This document shows positions 1 through 8,882 of a stretch of 42,696 bases of DNA, piece after piece (the stretch's first letter is position 1; the number at the start of each line of letters is the position of its first letter). This stretch comes from Cacconaster sp045114175 (lineage in GTDB: Bacteria > Bacteroidota > Bacteroidia > Bacteroidales > UBA932). Under the pieces are notes generated by a model. The model saw nothing but the letters and a program-made list of their open reading frames with translations. It was not told the origin of the DNA and did no database searches. The stretch is taken from assembly GCA_045114175.1 (NCBI GenBank), contig JBGUJZ010000007.1, positions 1 through 42,696 on the forward strand. Direction: 5' to 3'. A program made the position numbers and the translations under genes.

Positions 1-1058
1 GTCTCGTCGATATTATGGAAGGTGCCCTTTGTAATCCAAAGGACAAGCACCAACACGAAGATGCCCACGGCCTTGTATTCTTCGGCCTTCATCTTGCCCA
101 TAGCCTTCAGCTCTTCTTTCAGACGGTCCAACCCACCTTCAATTTGTGGCACCTGCTCCTCTTTCTTCATCGGGAAGAAGACATAGGTACCCAGCAACAA
201 GCCTATCACGAGAATCAAGGCACTCATCGGACCGCAAGAGACGAGCCAGTCGGCATAGCCGAAGTCGCAACTGCCGACGAAGCCCGCGATTAATGAAATG
301 GCGAGCAGGTGAGCGCCGCTACCTGTGTAGAACGCATTGGCACCGATGTTCACCTGGAAGAGGTTCTGGATGACGAGGTTACGGCCGAAATTGTTGCGGT
401 TGCCGTTGGAGGCACCATAGATGGCACACACCGTCATGAAGATGGGCAGCATGATGGTGGCCTTCACCGTGGTGGCAGAGATAAAGGCCGACAACACCAA
501 ATTAATGATCAAGAAACTCCAAAGCACACCTTTGGCGCTCTTGCCGAACTTGATGACGAAGGCCAAGGCCAATCGCTTGGCGAACTGCGTCTTGACCAGC
601 ATACTCGCCAAAACGAAGGAAAGGATATTCAGCCACATCACAGGGTGACCGAGTTGGGCCAAGGCCTCCTTTTGTGTGGTGACGTTACAGAGCACGATGC
701 CGAGGATGATGAACAGCGAAGTGAGGTAGTTGGGGATGGCCTCCGTCATCCAGAGGATCAGGCTGGCTACAAAGATGGCCAGCATGGCATAATTGGCGCG
801 GATGAAGCCGTCCAGACCGAGCACGCCTAGCCGCTTCTGTGCGGTGGCAGCCAGTCCGGTGGGATCCAGATTGTCGATGAAACCGATATGGCAGAACCAG
901 CAGATCCATACAAAGGCGAGAATCGCCAGCGGGCCGCCGAGCCGCGCCATCCAAATCTCGAATTTGGATTTCTGCATCTTGGGAAGTTTCTCGATGCGGT
1001 AATTGTTCATATCCAGCAGGTCGAATTCCTTCGCCGCTGCTTTTTTCTCTTCTGCCAT
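1..1058 (-). CDS. DASS (SLC13) family sodium:anion symporter, 3' end cut by window edge
   Basis: Inner-membrane transporter of the divalent anion:sodium symporter family, which moves dicarboxylates, citrate, sulfate or phosphate depending on the member. The ATG at 1058 opens 352 codons with no stop before the left edge. Visible features: a short charged N-terminus, a helix around residues 42-60 (GGPLAILAFVWICWFC), a segment with ILWMTEAIPNYLTSLF typical of the family, the stretch SAFISATTVKATIMLPIF, then NIGANAFYTGSGAHLL, which aligns with the substrate/sodium loop region of the first repeat. It is the last visible gene of the run that starts with the porin at 4990 and lies 11 bases after the propeller lipoprotein. 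The substrate is not readable from sequence; the porin and CYTH neighbours make phosphate or a phosphorylated anion plausible (inference). Confidence 0.87.
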   Translation of the reverse strand, partial: MAEEKKAAAKEFDLLDMNNYRIEKLPKMQKSKFEIWMARLGGPLAILAFVWICWFCHIGFIDNLDPTGLAATAQKRLGVLGLDGFIRANYAMLAIFVASLILWMTEAIPNYLTSLFIILGIVLCNVTTQKEALAQLGHPVMWLNILSFVLASMLVKTQFAKRLALAFVIKFGKSAKGVLWSFLIINLVLSAFISATTVKATIMLPIFMTVCAIYGASNGNRNNFGRNLVIQNLFQVNIGANAFYTGSGAHLLAISLIAGFVGSCDFGYADWLVSCGPMSALILVIGLLLGTYVFFPMKKEEQVPQIEGGLDRLKEELKAMGKMKAEEYKAVGIFVLVLVLWITKGTFHNIDE

Positions 1059-1069
1059 AGGTTATATCT

Positions 1070-1858
1070 TTATTGGTAACTGACGGAGGTCAGGCGACTG
1101 GTATCGTCGCAAACGAACCAGAACTTCTTGTGCGTAACGTCTTTGCAGAAACCTTCCGGCTTCTGGACGAAAGAGATGTCGTAGGTATGCAGAACCGTTC
1201 CGTCGGTTTTCAGGTGTGTCAGTTTCTTGGTTTTGGCGTCCGTAATCCAGAGGGTGCCGTCTTCCTGGTCGTACAGAAGATCGGAAAGGCTGGTGGCCCA
1301 GTCGGCATCGAATGCGGTTGCCCACTCTTTGGTGGTCAGGGAATAGGAATAGACGCGCTTGGGCTTGCTTTGGTTGGCGATGTATAACACGCCATTGCCG
1401 GCGGCAATGCCCTCATAGCCCTGATTATCCTCCGAATTGGCCTCCTTGGGGCCTGTGGAAACCAGGGTGATGGTTGTGTGGTCGGCGCCCAGCAGATACA
1501 CTTCGCGGTAGCGCTCCTCACAGACGTACAGTTTGCCGTCTGCGGCGAGGGCGATGCCCTCAAGGTCCACCTTGCTGCGACCGTCCGGATTGGGAACGGT
1601 ATACGTGTTCTTGAGCTGTCCGTCCAAGCCAAATTCATAGATGTGGCCGTTGTCTTCCGCCACGAGCAGGCCGTCGCCGGTCTCGTGCATACAGATGGCG
1701 GAGAGTCCCTCCAACTTGGTTTCAAAAGAGGAGGGGGTGCCTAATGTATAGGCCTTGTATTCAGGGGTATCGCTGCCTCCTGACGGGTCGTCATCCCTGA
1801 GACATGCGCTCAGGGATACGACCGCCAGAATGCATACGAATAAGCGTTTGAAAGACAT
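1070..1858 (-). CDS. Lipoprotein with SdiA-regulated-type beta-propeller
   Basis: 262-residue predicted lipoprotein. A signal sequence ends in a lipobox with the lipidated Cys at residue 19 (VVSLSAC), followed by an acidic linker, so it is probably anchored in the envelope. The body has repeated blade-like segments (GLLVAEDNGHIYEFGLDG, DLEGIALAADGKLYVCEE, GYEGIAAGNGVLYIANQ, SDLLYDQEDGTLWITDA) matching the SdiA-regulated / esterase-like phytase propeller group. The ATG at 1858 shares its A with the stop of the CYTH gene (TAATG), indicating translational coupling; a Met three codons further up lies inside the upstream gene and is less likely. Whether it is an enzyme or a binding protein cannot be told. 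Phosphate-related neighbours would suit a phytase-like or sensor role (inference). Confidence 0.8.
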   Translation of the reverse strand: MSFKRLFVCILAVVSLSACLRDDDPSGGSDTPEYKAYTLGTPSSFETKLEGLSAICMHETGDGLLVAEDNGHIYEFGLDGQLKNTYTVPNPDGRSKVDLEGIALAADGKLYVCEERYREVYLLGADHTTITLVSTGPKEANSEDNQGYEGIAAGNGVLYIANQSKPKRVYSYSLTTKEWATAFDADWATSLSDLLYDQEDGTLWITDAKTKKLTHLKTDGTVLHTYDISFVQKPEGFCKDVTHKKFWFVCDDTSRLTSVSYQ

Positions 1859-2334
1859 TACTTCCAATTCTTATAAGGGTTTTTCATCAACATGGAGTTG
1901 AAGTACTTGGGATCGCCGGTGACCTCTTCGCCAAGCCATGCGGGCTTGTCGAAAGGCTCGTTCTCGTCGGTGAGTTCAACTTCAGCGACGGTCAGGCCGT
2001 CGTTGTCGCCGTAGAACTCATCCACTTCCCAGGTGTGCTTGCCGTCGGTGTTCTTCACCAGATAGCGGGTCTTGTCGATTACACCGGGTTCAGCGAGCTC
2101 AAGAAGTTGTTTGACCTCTTCCACAGGAATTTCCTTCTCCCACTCGAAGCGGGCCGCGCCGGAAGCGTTGCCGATGCCTTTGATGGTAATGAAACCCTTC
2201 TCGCCCTTGACGCGGATGCGGACCGTGCGCTCAGGAACACTGCAGAGGTAGCCCTGCGTGATGCGGGTTGCCTTGAAAGCCTCGGGCTTGAAATCGCCCT
2301 TTACGAGGAATTTCTTCTCAATTTCCTGTGCCAT
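1858..2334 (-). CDS. CYTH domain protein, probable inorganic triphosphatase
   Basis: 158-residue single-domain CYTH (triphosphate tunnel) protein, presumably cytoplasmic because no signal peptide is seen. The family signature ExExK is at residues 4-8 (EIEKK), followed by basic strands that would line the tunnel (RTVRIRVKGEKGFITIKG), the acidic EWEKEIP, the arginine of KTRYLV, and the late acidic strand LTVAEVELTDEN. Length fits the short bacterial CYTH triphosphatases of about 155 residues, which hydrolyse tripolyphosphate. Start: the ATG at 2334, directly before MAQEIEKKF; a longer frame upstream runs inside the neighbouring gene and is not used. Four bases separate it from the upstream CYTH-like gene, and its stop overlaps the next start by one base. 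Family call is strong; substrate is inferred from the family. Confidence 0.92.
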   Translation of the reverse strand: MAQEIEKKFLVKGDFKPEAFKATRITQGYLCSVPERTVRIRVKGEKGFITIKGIGNASGAARFEWEKEIPVEEVKQLLELAEPGVIDKTRYLVKNTDGKHTWEVDEFYGDNDGLTVAEVELTDENEPFDKPAWLGEEVTGDPKYFNSMLMKNPYKNWK

Positions 2335-2338
2335 GGTA

Positions 2339-2977
2339 CTATTCGTTAGCAAGGGGTTTGTCGGACATACCGATGACGCGCTTGATGGCCTGCAGGTAGT
2401 TGATGTTCTCAACGCCCTCGAGACCGCAGTCGGCGACCGTCTTCTTGATGTCTTCAATTTCCGTGGATTCAGAGTTGATGGTGACGACTTTCGCACCGTT
2501 GATCAGCACGTTGCCCACCTCGCAGATGGTGTTGTTCACCATGTAGCCAAAGCGCTGCTTGTGTACGCGGACGGCTGCCAGGTCAGGATTGGCCTTTACC
2601 ATGGCGATGAATTCGTCATAAGTATAGGTGTCCTTGGTGAGCTTGGGCATCTCTACCATGAATGCGGGGAAAACCTCTTTTTCGAGCACTTCACGGCTGA
2701 TGGGGAATTCACCCTTCATCAGCGGGTTCCACTGCTCGAAGCCATCCACGGTCTGGACATAGGTCTTGATGTCCATTTTGCCGTTGCGGATCTTGGTGTT
2801 GTTGATGTCGTTCTTGGCGCTGATGATGTAGATCTCGTCGCTCTCGCGCTCCCATACCTTCTCAGGTACGGGAACGGAGAGACGAGCCATACGTTTGTGC
2901 GCCTCGCAGAAGCATTGTCCGAAGCTGCGGAATTCAAAGCGCGGCTTGGATTCTTCGCCAATCTTCAGTTCTGCCAT
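2339..2977 (-). CDS. Divergent CYTH-like protein
   Basis: 212-residue soluble protein with no signal peptide. I do not know a named family for it, but the pattern resembles the CYTH fold: a charged first strand (RFEFRSFG), paired basic strands (NNTKIRNGKMDIKTY), a basic strand in the second half (AAVRVHKQRFGYMV), a turn, then an acidic strand (NSESTEIEDI) and a final basic helix (NYLQAIKRVIG). The classical ExExK start is replaced by EFR, so activity may differ. It stands four bases before a canonical CYTH gene, so the two products may act together or have arisen by duplication and divergence. The ATG at 2977 is six bases after the stop of the lipoprotein gene. Fold assignment is an inference from motif order. 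Confidence 0.6.
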   Translation of the reverse strand: MAELKIGEESKPRFEFRSFGQCFCEAHKRMARLSVPVPEKVWERESDEIYIISAKNDINNTKIRNGKMDIKTYVQTVDGFEQWNPLMKGEFPISREVLEKEVFPAFMVEMPKLTKDTYTYDEFIAMVKANPDLAAVRVHKQRFGYMVNNTICEVGNVLINGAKVVTINSESTEIEDIKKTVADCGLEGVENINYLQAIKRVIGMSDKPLANE

Positions 2978-2983
2978 AGCGAA

Positions 2984-3583
2984 TTAAGCTGCAGGATTCG
3001 ACAGAGTCTGCGGAATGTCACCGTGGTCACCCTTATTCGAAGCGCCGAGGGTCTTGTCGGTCAGTTTCCAGGTCGAACCGCCGTCGGTCGTGCGGCCGAA
3101 GGAATACTCACCAGCATCGTCGATGGAGGTACCCCAGGGAGCAACGCCACGAACAAAGGAACTCAGTTCAACCGTGCCGTTCTTGAGGACGAGCTTCAGC
3201 GTCTGCTTCGGGGAGAAGCTGTCAGCTGCGGTTGCGTTGATGACAGCGGTGATTTCCGTGGTCTCCTTCTTGGCTGCGATGACAAAGTAGCCCTTTGCAG
3301 GAATCTTGTCGTCAGCAGTTCCAGTCCAGGTTGCTTCCTCCTGTCCGGTGGTTGTATTTACTGCCTCGTTCTTGATAAGAGTAATACCTTCCAGGCTCAC
3401 TTCTTTCGTGTCGGCATTGTACAGCTCTACAGCTTTGTAGCCGCTCACGCCGCATACTTCGTTGATGCAAACTTTGGTGATGTCACCGGTTTCGGTCTTG
3501 TCCTTCTCGATCTCCGGATCTTCGCAGGAGGTGAAGGTGAACGCAGCGAGTGCTGCGAATGCAAGTGCAAATACCTTTTTCAT
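2984..3583 (-). CDS. Lipoprotein with lamin-tail-like (LTD) domain
   Basis: 199-residue predicted lipoprotein: signal MKKVFALAFAALAAFTFTSC with lipidated Cys20, then an acidic linker. The remainder looks like a lamin-tail domain, an immunoglobulin-like fold common in Bacteroidota surface proteins: VCINEVCG, then KAVELYNADTKEVSLEGITL, then a long insert, KGYFVIAAKK, and the final GEYSFGRTTDGGSTWKLTD, where the order INE / ELYN / VSLEG / YFVI is the domain hallmark. No catalytic motif is visible, so a binding or scaffold role at the outer membrane is likely. The gene lies 45 bases after the porin gene and six bases before the CYTH-like gene. Which ligand it binds is unknown. Confidence 0.8.
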   Translation of the reverse strand: MKKVFALAFAALAAFTFTSCEDPEIEKDKTETGDITKVCINEVCGVSGYKAVELYNADTKEVSLEGITLIKNEAVNTTTGQEEATWTGTADDKIPAKGYFVIAAKKETTEITAVINATAADSFSPKQTLKLVLKNGTVELSSFVRGVAPWGTSIDDAGEYSFGRTTDGGSTWKLTDKTLGASNKGDHGDIPQTLSNPAA

Positions 3584-3628
3584 AATGCTAAAAGTTTAAA
3601 GATGAATAATTTAAAAGGTGAATAATTA

Positions 3629-4990
3629 TTAGAAGTCGATTTCAAAACGCATCGAGACCATGCTGTAGTCCACACCGGCCTTGCCCTTGGTGTTGTACGG
3701 ATTCTTCTGGGGAACACCCGCAGCGTCTACACCGCAGAAGAACTTGTTGCCCTTGCCGGAGCAGAAACGGTCGTTGTCGTTGTACTGGTAGTTGAGCTGA
3801 ACTTTGACGTGGTCGTTGATGTAGTAGTTCAGGCCGAGTGCATAAGCCATTGCGGAACCGCCCATGATCTTCTGGAGGTTGGCTTCAAGCTTCTTGTCGG
3901 CATTGAGGTTGATGTACTCCACGCGGCCGCAGAGTTCCACGTCGCCCCAGCTGCGTCCCCGTTTTACGCGGGTGAACTTGGCACCGGCAGCATCGTAACG
4001 CTGGGTGCCGCCGAAGAGCAGATAGCCGCCCTGAGCGTACCAGCCCCAGAAATTGCGGGTGGTTGCATCCGGCAGGTAGGTGGTGTTGCCCATATAGACA
4101 GCTTCGCCACGGAAACCGCACCAGTAACCGGCCAGTTCGGCGGTGTAGAGCAAGCTGTGGTCAAAGTTGAAGTCGCCCGTATCAACATATTTCTTGCGGT
4201 TGATAGAGGTGGAGTTGCGGCAGCTGTAGCGGGCTACGCCGTACTTTTCATCCGAGGTCTTCGGGTTGCGGTAGGAGAAAGCGCCGCCGATGTGCATGCC
4301 CCAGCTCTCTTTGTCGTAACCAGGCTGCCAAACCACCTTTGCGGTGTATGCCAGGCCTTCATCCGGACCGGCACCCTTGCTGGACTCTTCTACGTAACCA
4401 CGCTCTTCAGCGCCGGCAACAGCCTGTGCGGAGATGCCGCCGTTGAGCCAGATGCCCTTGTTGGTGTAGTTTACGTTCAGGCCCAGATGACGGGAAGGAG
4501 CCAGTGCGGAGCAGACCATCGGGCGCTCCATGAACTGGAGGTAGCGGGAGGAGTTGTTGCGCTGGATGGAGAAGATCTCCTTGAAGTTACCTACCTGAAT
4601 CTGCCAGTTCTTGAGACCGGTGTAACGGATGATGGCGTCCTTGAGCTCGAACTCACCGTCTGCCATGTCGAGGTCAACCTCGCCGTACCAGTTCTTGTTG
4701 ATCTGGGTCTTCACGGCGAAACGTGCGCGGCGGATGCTGAAGCCGTTGCTGATGCCGTCAGCCCAATCGGGTTCGCCGAAAAAGACGGCTGCATCGGTCT
4801 GAACACGGTTGTCCAGCCAAATCTTGTAGCCCGAGTCACCTTTGGAGCGGAGGACGAGAATGCCATCCTGTGCCTCGGCAACGAGCGGGTCGATATCGAC
4901 CTGCACGCCGTACTGGTTGTACTGTTTCTCCTGTGCGTTCAGCGAGAGCGAGAAGCAGACAGCCGAAAGAATTAAAAAGAACTTTTTCAT
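3629..4990 (-). CDS. Phosphate-selective porin O/P family protein
   Basis: 453-residue outer-membrane beta-barrel. The signal peptide MKKFFLILSAVCFSLSLNAQ ends at residue 20. The barrel shows alternating strands rich in aromatic residues and a terminal strand ending in Phe (SMVSMRFEIDF). Family marks of OprO/OprP-like porins include FSIRRARFAVKTQINKNW and EVDLDMADGEFELKDA near the N-terminus, and QVGNFKEIFSIQRNNSSRYLQFMER. The name comes from Pseudomonas homologues that pass phosphate or polyphosphate; Bacteroidota members have not all been tested, so anion selectivity is inferred. It is the first gene of the six-gene minus-strand run, with a promoter box 50 bases upstream and a divergent valS. 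Confidence 0.92.
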   Translation of the reverse strand: MKKFFLILSAVCFSLSLNAQEKQYNQYGVQVDIDPLVAEAQDGILVLRSKGDSGYKIWLDNRVQTDAAVFFGEPDWADGISNGFSIRRARFAVKTQINKNWYGEVDLDMADGEFELKDAIIRYTGLKNWQIQVGNFKEIFSIQRNNSSRYLQFMERPMVCSALAPSRHLGLNVNYTNKGIWLNGGISAQAVAGAEERGYVEESSKGAGPDEGLAYTAKVVWQPGYDKESWGMHIGGAFSYRNPKTSDEKYGVARYSCRNSTSINRKKYVDTGDFNFDHSLLYTAELAGYWCGFRGEAVYMGNTTYLPDATTRNFWGWYAQGGYLLFGGTQRYDAAGAKFTRVKRGRSWGDVELCGRVEYINLNADKKLEANLQKIMGGSAMAYALGLNYYINDHVKVQLNYQYNDNDRFCSGKGNKFFCGVDAAGVPQKNPYNTKGKAGVDYSMVSMRFEIDF

Positions 4991-5040
4991 AAAAGTGTTA
5001 TTGGTTAAGTGTCTATATGTTTCTCAGTCGTTGTAAAGAG

Positions 5041-5048
5041 CAAATGTA
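5041..5048 (-). promoter_or_regulatory. -7 promoter box for the porin operon
   Basis: TACATTTG on the minus strand matches the Bacteroidota -7 consensus TAnnTTTG. It ends 50 bases before the porin ATG, leaving a leader of roughly 45 bases. No clear TTTG is seen at the -33 position, only a T-rich stretch. Confidence 0.7.
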
Positions 5049-5140
5049 GAAAAAAAACGAAAAAAGTATCGCGTGCGCGTGAAAAAACTCCGATTTTCAA
5101 GATTTCCGGCTGGAGAGGGCTCTTTTCCGCTGAAAATTAC

Positions 5141-5148
5141 TACTTTTG
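5141..5148 (+). promoter_or_regulatory. -7 promoter box for the valS operon
   Basis: TACTTTTG fits TAnnTTTG and ends 23 bases before the valS ATG. It is divergent from the porin promoter; the two boxes are about 92 bases apart. Confidence 0.65.
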
Positions 5149-5171
5149 TATGTTTATAGCTTAGGCGAAAT

Positions 5172-7892
5172 ATGCAGCAAGAACTTCCCAATAAGTACGA
5201 TCCTTCCCAGGCGGAAGGCAAATGGTACGAATACTGGCTCAAACACAAATACTTCCATTCAGAACCGGATGGTCGCGAACCCTATGTGATCGTGATTCCG
5301 CCGCCCAACGTGACCGGTGTGCTACACATGGGGCATATGATGAACAATACCCTGCAGGATGTGCTCGTCCGCCGGGCCCGCATGCAGGGGAAAAATGCCT
5401 GCTGGGTGCCGGGTACGGACCACGCCTCCATCGCAACCGAGGCCAAGGTGGTGAACCGTCTGGCGGAGCAGGGCATCAAGAAGCGTGATTTGACCCGCGA
5501 GCAGTTCCTGGAGCATGCCTGGGCCTGGACCGAGGAGCACGGCGGCATCATCCTCAAGCAGTTGCGTCGTCTGGGCGCTTGCTGCGACTGGGACCGCACC
5601 GCCTTCACGATGGACGAAACCCGCAGCGCCTCCGTGGCCAAAGTCTTTGTCGATCTGTATGACAAGGGCCTGATCTACCGTGGCTTGCGCATGGTGAACT
5701 GGGATCCGAAAGCCCAGACCGTGCTCTCTACGGAAGAGGTGGTTTATCGCGAAGAGAAGTCGAAACTCTACTACTTGAGATATTATCTGGCAGACGAAGC
5801 TGAGAATCCCGTTCGCCCCACCGGTGAAGAGGGAGAGATTGTCCGTTGCGATGAAAAGGGCCGTCACTACGCGGTGGTCGCAACCACCCGTCCGGAGACC
5901 ATCATGGGCGATACCGCTATGTGTATCAACCCCAAAGATCCCAAGAACGGCTGGCTCCGCGGCCACAAGGTCACGGTTCCGCTCGTCAACCGCGTGGTGC
6001 GCGTGATTGAAGACCGCTACGTGGATATCGAATTCGGTACGGGCTGCCTCAAGGTGACCCCGGCCCACGATGTGAACGACTACGCGCTGGGCAAGACACA
6101 CAACCTGGAATCCATCGATATCTTCAATCCGGACGGCACGATTTCCGAGGCTGCAGGCCTCTACGTGGGACTCGACCGCATGGTGGTCCGCAAGCAGATT
6201 GTCAAGGACTTGGAGGCTGCCGGCCTGCTGGAAAAGGTGGAGGATTACGACAACAAGGTGGGCTATTCCGAGCGCAACCCCGATACCGCTGTGGAGCCGC
6301 GCCTCTGCAAGCAGTGGTTCCTGAGCATGCAGCACTTTGCTGACATTGCCCTGCCGCCGGTGCTCGAGGGCAAGATCAAGTTCCATCCGGATAAGTTCGT
6401 GACCAACTACCGCACCTGGCTGGAGAATATCCAGGATTGGTGCATCAGCCGCCAGCTGTGGTGGGGCCATCGCATTCCCGCGTGGTTCCTGCCCACGGCA
6501 GAAGGGGAAGAGGAGCGCTTCGTAGTGGCCCTCACGGAAGAGGAGGCATTGGCAAAGGCGCGCAAGCTGCCCGGCTGCGAATCCATCCAGTTGGCTGACC
6601 TGCGCCGCGACGAGGACGCGCTGGATACCTGGTTCTCCAGCTGGCTCTGGCCCATCAGCCTGTTCGACGGCATCAATAACCCTGACAATAAGGAAATTAA
6701 ATACTATTATCCCACCGCCGACCTGGTCACCGCTCCGGATATCATCTTCTTCTGGGTGGCGCGTATGATCATGGCGGGCGAGGAGTATCTGCACGATGTG
6801 CCGTTCCGGAATGTCTATTTCACCGGTATCGTGCGCGACAAGCTGGGCCGCAAGATGAGCAAGCAGCTGGGCAACTCGCCCGACCCGATTGGCCTGATTG
6901 ACCAATACGGTGCGGACGGTGTGCGTCTGGGCATCCTGCTCTGCACATCCGCCGGTAACGACATTCTCTTTGACGAGAGCCAGGTGGAGCAGGGCCGTAA
7001 TTTCTCCAACAAAATCTGGAATGCATTCCGACTGGTCAAGGGTTGGAAGGTCTCCGACGATGCGCCGCAGAGCGATGTCTGCCGCGTGGCGGTGGAGTGG
7101 TTCCGCGCCAAACTGAACCGCACGCTGGCCACTGTGGACCGCGATTATTCCCATTTCCGCATCAACGACGCGGTGATGGGCGTTTACAAACTCTTCTGGG
7201 ATGACTTCTGCTCCTGGTATCTGGAGTGCATCAAGCCGGCCTACGCCGATGGCGGACAGCTGCCGATTGACCGCTCTACCTACGACGCTACCCTCGGCTT
7301 CTTTGACGCGCTGCTCAAGATGCTCCATCCGGTGATGCCCTTCATTACCGAGGAACTCTGGCAGAATCTCGCACCCCGTCAGGAGGGCGAGACCATCATG
7401 CTGCAGCGGATGCCTGAGGCTCAGCCGTTTGACGAGCAGACGATTACCGATTTTGAAACGGCCGTGGCTGCCGTTACCTCCATCCGCGCCATCCGTCAGG
7501 GCAAGAATCTCTCGCCCAAGGAGCCTCTCACGCTGCAGGTTAAGGGCGCTTATCCCGCATCGGCCACGCCGGTCATCCAGAAACTCGCTGTAATTAGCGA
7601 TGTGGCTGTGGTAAAGGCATTTGACGATCAGCCCGGAGACGCCTTCATGGTAGGCACCACCGAGTTCCGCGTACCGCTTTCCGGCAAGGTGGATACCGCT
7701 GCCGAGATTGCCAAGATAGAGGAGGAGATCAAGCGTTACGAAGGCTTCCTGCGCGGGGTCAACGCCAAACTCTCCAACGAGAAGTTCGTGGCCAACGCAC
7801 CTGAGGCCGTGGTGGCGCTCGAGCGCAAGAAACAGGCCGATGCCACGACCAAGATCGAGAACCTCAAACTTAGACTAAACTCCTTAAAATAA
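5172..7892 (+). CDS. valS: Valyl-tRNA synthetase
   Basis: 906-residue class I aminoacyl-tRNA synthetase that attaches valine to tRNA-Val in the cytoplasm. The HIGH motif is HMGH at residues 52-55 after PPPNVTGVL; the KMSKS loop reads KMSKQ starting at residue 561 (GRKMSKQLGNSPDP). The editing domain is visible (ATTRPETIMGDTA, then GTGCLKVTPAHDVND), as are WCISRQLWWGHRIPAW and the C-terminal coiled coil (EIAKIEEEIKRYEGFLRGVNAKLSNEKFV) that grips tRNA. Length is normal for ValRS. The ATG at 5172 gives the expected N-terminus LPNKYDPSQAEGKWYEYW. It heads a plus-strand run with tatA seven bases downstream. A tRNA-Val gene lies in this window at 36220. Confidence 0.98.
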   Translation: MQQELPNKYDPSQAEGKWYEYWLKHKYFHSEPDGREPYVIVIPPPNVTGVLHMGHMMNNTLQDVLVRRARMQGKNACWVPGTDHASIATEAKVVNRLAEQGIKKRDLTREQFLEHAWAWTEEHGGIILKQLRRLGACCDWDRTAFTMDETRSASVAKVFVDLYDKGLIYRGLRMVNWDPKAQTVLSTEEVVYREEKSKLYYLRYYLADEAENPVRPTGEEGEIVRCDEKGRHYAVVATTRPETIMGDTAMCINPKDPKNGWLRGHKVTVPLVNRVVRVIEDRYVDIEFGTGCLKVTPAHDVNDYALGKTHNLESIDIFNPDGTISEAAGLYVGLDRMVVRKQIVKDLEAAGLLEKVEDYDNKVGYSERNPDTAVEPRLCKQWFLSMQHFADIALPPVLEGKIKFHPDKFVTNYRTWLENIQDWCISRQLWWGHRIPAWFLPTAEGEEERFVVALTEEEALAKARKLPGCESIQLADLRRDEDALDTWFSSWLWPISLFDGINNPDNKEIKYYYPTADLVTAPDIIFFWVARMIMAGEEYLHDVPFRNVYFTGIVRDKLGRKMSKQLGNSPDPIGLIDQYGADGVRLGILLCTSAGNDILFDESQVEQGRNFSNKIWNAFRLVKGWKVSDDAPQSDVCRVAVEWFRAKLNRTLATVDRDYSHFRINDAVMGVYKLFWDDFCSWYLECIKPAYADGGQLPIDRSTYDATLGFFDALLKMLHPVMPFITEELWQNLAPRQEGETIMLQRMPEAQPFDEQTITDFETAVAAVTSIRAIRQGKNLSPKEPLTLQVKGAYPASATPVIQKLAVISDVAVVKAFDDQPGDAFMVGTTEFRVPLSGKVDTAAEIAKIEEEIKRYEGFLRGVNAKLSNEKFVANAPEAVVALERKKQADATTKIENLKLRLNSLK

Positions 7893-7899
7893 CAACGAT

Positions 7900-8121
7900 A
7901 TGAAAGCACTGCTGTTTGTACCGCTCGCCATTACCGGTTGGGAATGGGTCATTATCGCACTCGTCGCACTCCTGCTGCTCGGCGGCAAGAAGATTCCCGA
8001 GTTCATGAAGGGTCTTGGCAAAGGCGTCAAGAGTTTCAAAGAGGGGATGAAAGACGTGGACGACGACGTCAAGGAGATCAAGAAAGAGCTCCGCGACGAA
8101 CCCAAGGAAGATAAAAAGTAG
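7900..8121 (+). CDS. tatA: Twin-arginine translocase subunit TatA/E
   Basis: 73-residue pore-forming subunit of the Tat pathway, which exports folded proteins across the inner membrane. One membrane helix (GWEWVIIALVALLLL) is followed by the hinge GGKKIPEF, an amphipathic helix (MKGLGKGVKSFKEGM) and a highly charged tail. The gene follows valS by seven bases and precedes tatC by nine. No separate tatB is present, so this protein probably serves both TatA and TatB roles, as in minimal Tat systems (inference). Confidence 0.95.
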   Translation: MKALLFVPLAITGWEWVIIALVALLLLGGKKIPEFMKGLGKGVKSFKEGMKDVDDDVKEIKKELRDEPKEDKK

Positions 8122-8130
8122 CCTTCCGAC

Positions 8131-8882
8131 GTGGCCAGGGAGATGACCTTCTGGGACCACCTCGATGTATTGAGAGGCAGTCTGTTCCGAGCGCTGGGCG
8201 TCACGCTGGCGGTCTCGGTCGGGCTCTTCTTTTTCAAGGAATTCCTCTTTGACGGCATTATTCTGGCGCCGGCGCGGGGGGATTTCTTCGTATATCGCTG
8301 GCTCGGAATTGCTCCCGGACTGACGCTGGTCAACATTGAGGTGGCCGCGCAGTTCATGACCCACATCAAGGTGACTTTTCTTTGCGCCCTGATTCTCTGC
8401 ACGCCCTATCTGCTGTTTGAGATCTGGCGCTTCATTGCCCCGGCACTCTATGCGCGGGAAAAGCGGGCTACTCGCCGCGCTTTCCTGCTCTCCGCAGGTC
8501 TTTTTTACCTGGGTTTGGTGATTGGATATCTGGTGGTTCTGCCGCTAATGGTGAACTTCTTCCAGGGCTATTCCATCAGCGATTCCGTTACCAATACCAT
8601 CTCGCTGACTTCCTATATGTCAACGGTTTACTCCACCGTACTGCTCTTTGGACTGGTGTTCGAAGTGCCGGTGTTGCTGGCGCTGCTCTCCCGGCTGGGA
8701 TTGGTGACCCGCTCCATGCTGAAGCGGGGATGGCGCTACGCGGTGCTGACGGTGGTGGTGCTGGCGGCCATCATTACCCCTTCGGGCGATCCCTTCTCGC
8801 TGATGGTGGTCTCACTGCCGCTCTTTTTGCTCTATATGCTGGGCATCGCCCTCTGCCGGGATGCTGAAAAGGAGGTGGCCCT

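Noticed and set aside
2258..4975. Long plus-strand open frames across the porin/CYTH region
   Set aside because: The minus-strand genes have signal peptides, family motifs and operon spacing; the plus-strand products look like no protein family.
6852..6866. KMSKQ instead of KMSKS in valyl-tRNA synthetase
   Set aside because: The last Ser is the least constrained position and I believe this form is usual in Bacteroidota ValRS; all other motifs are intact.
5322..7328. Very long open frame antisense to valS
   Set aside because: It mirrors valS codon use, has no recognisable domain, and valS is unambiguous; GC-rich third positions commonly create such antisense frames.
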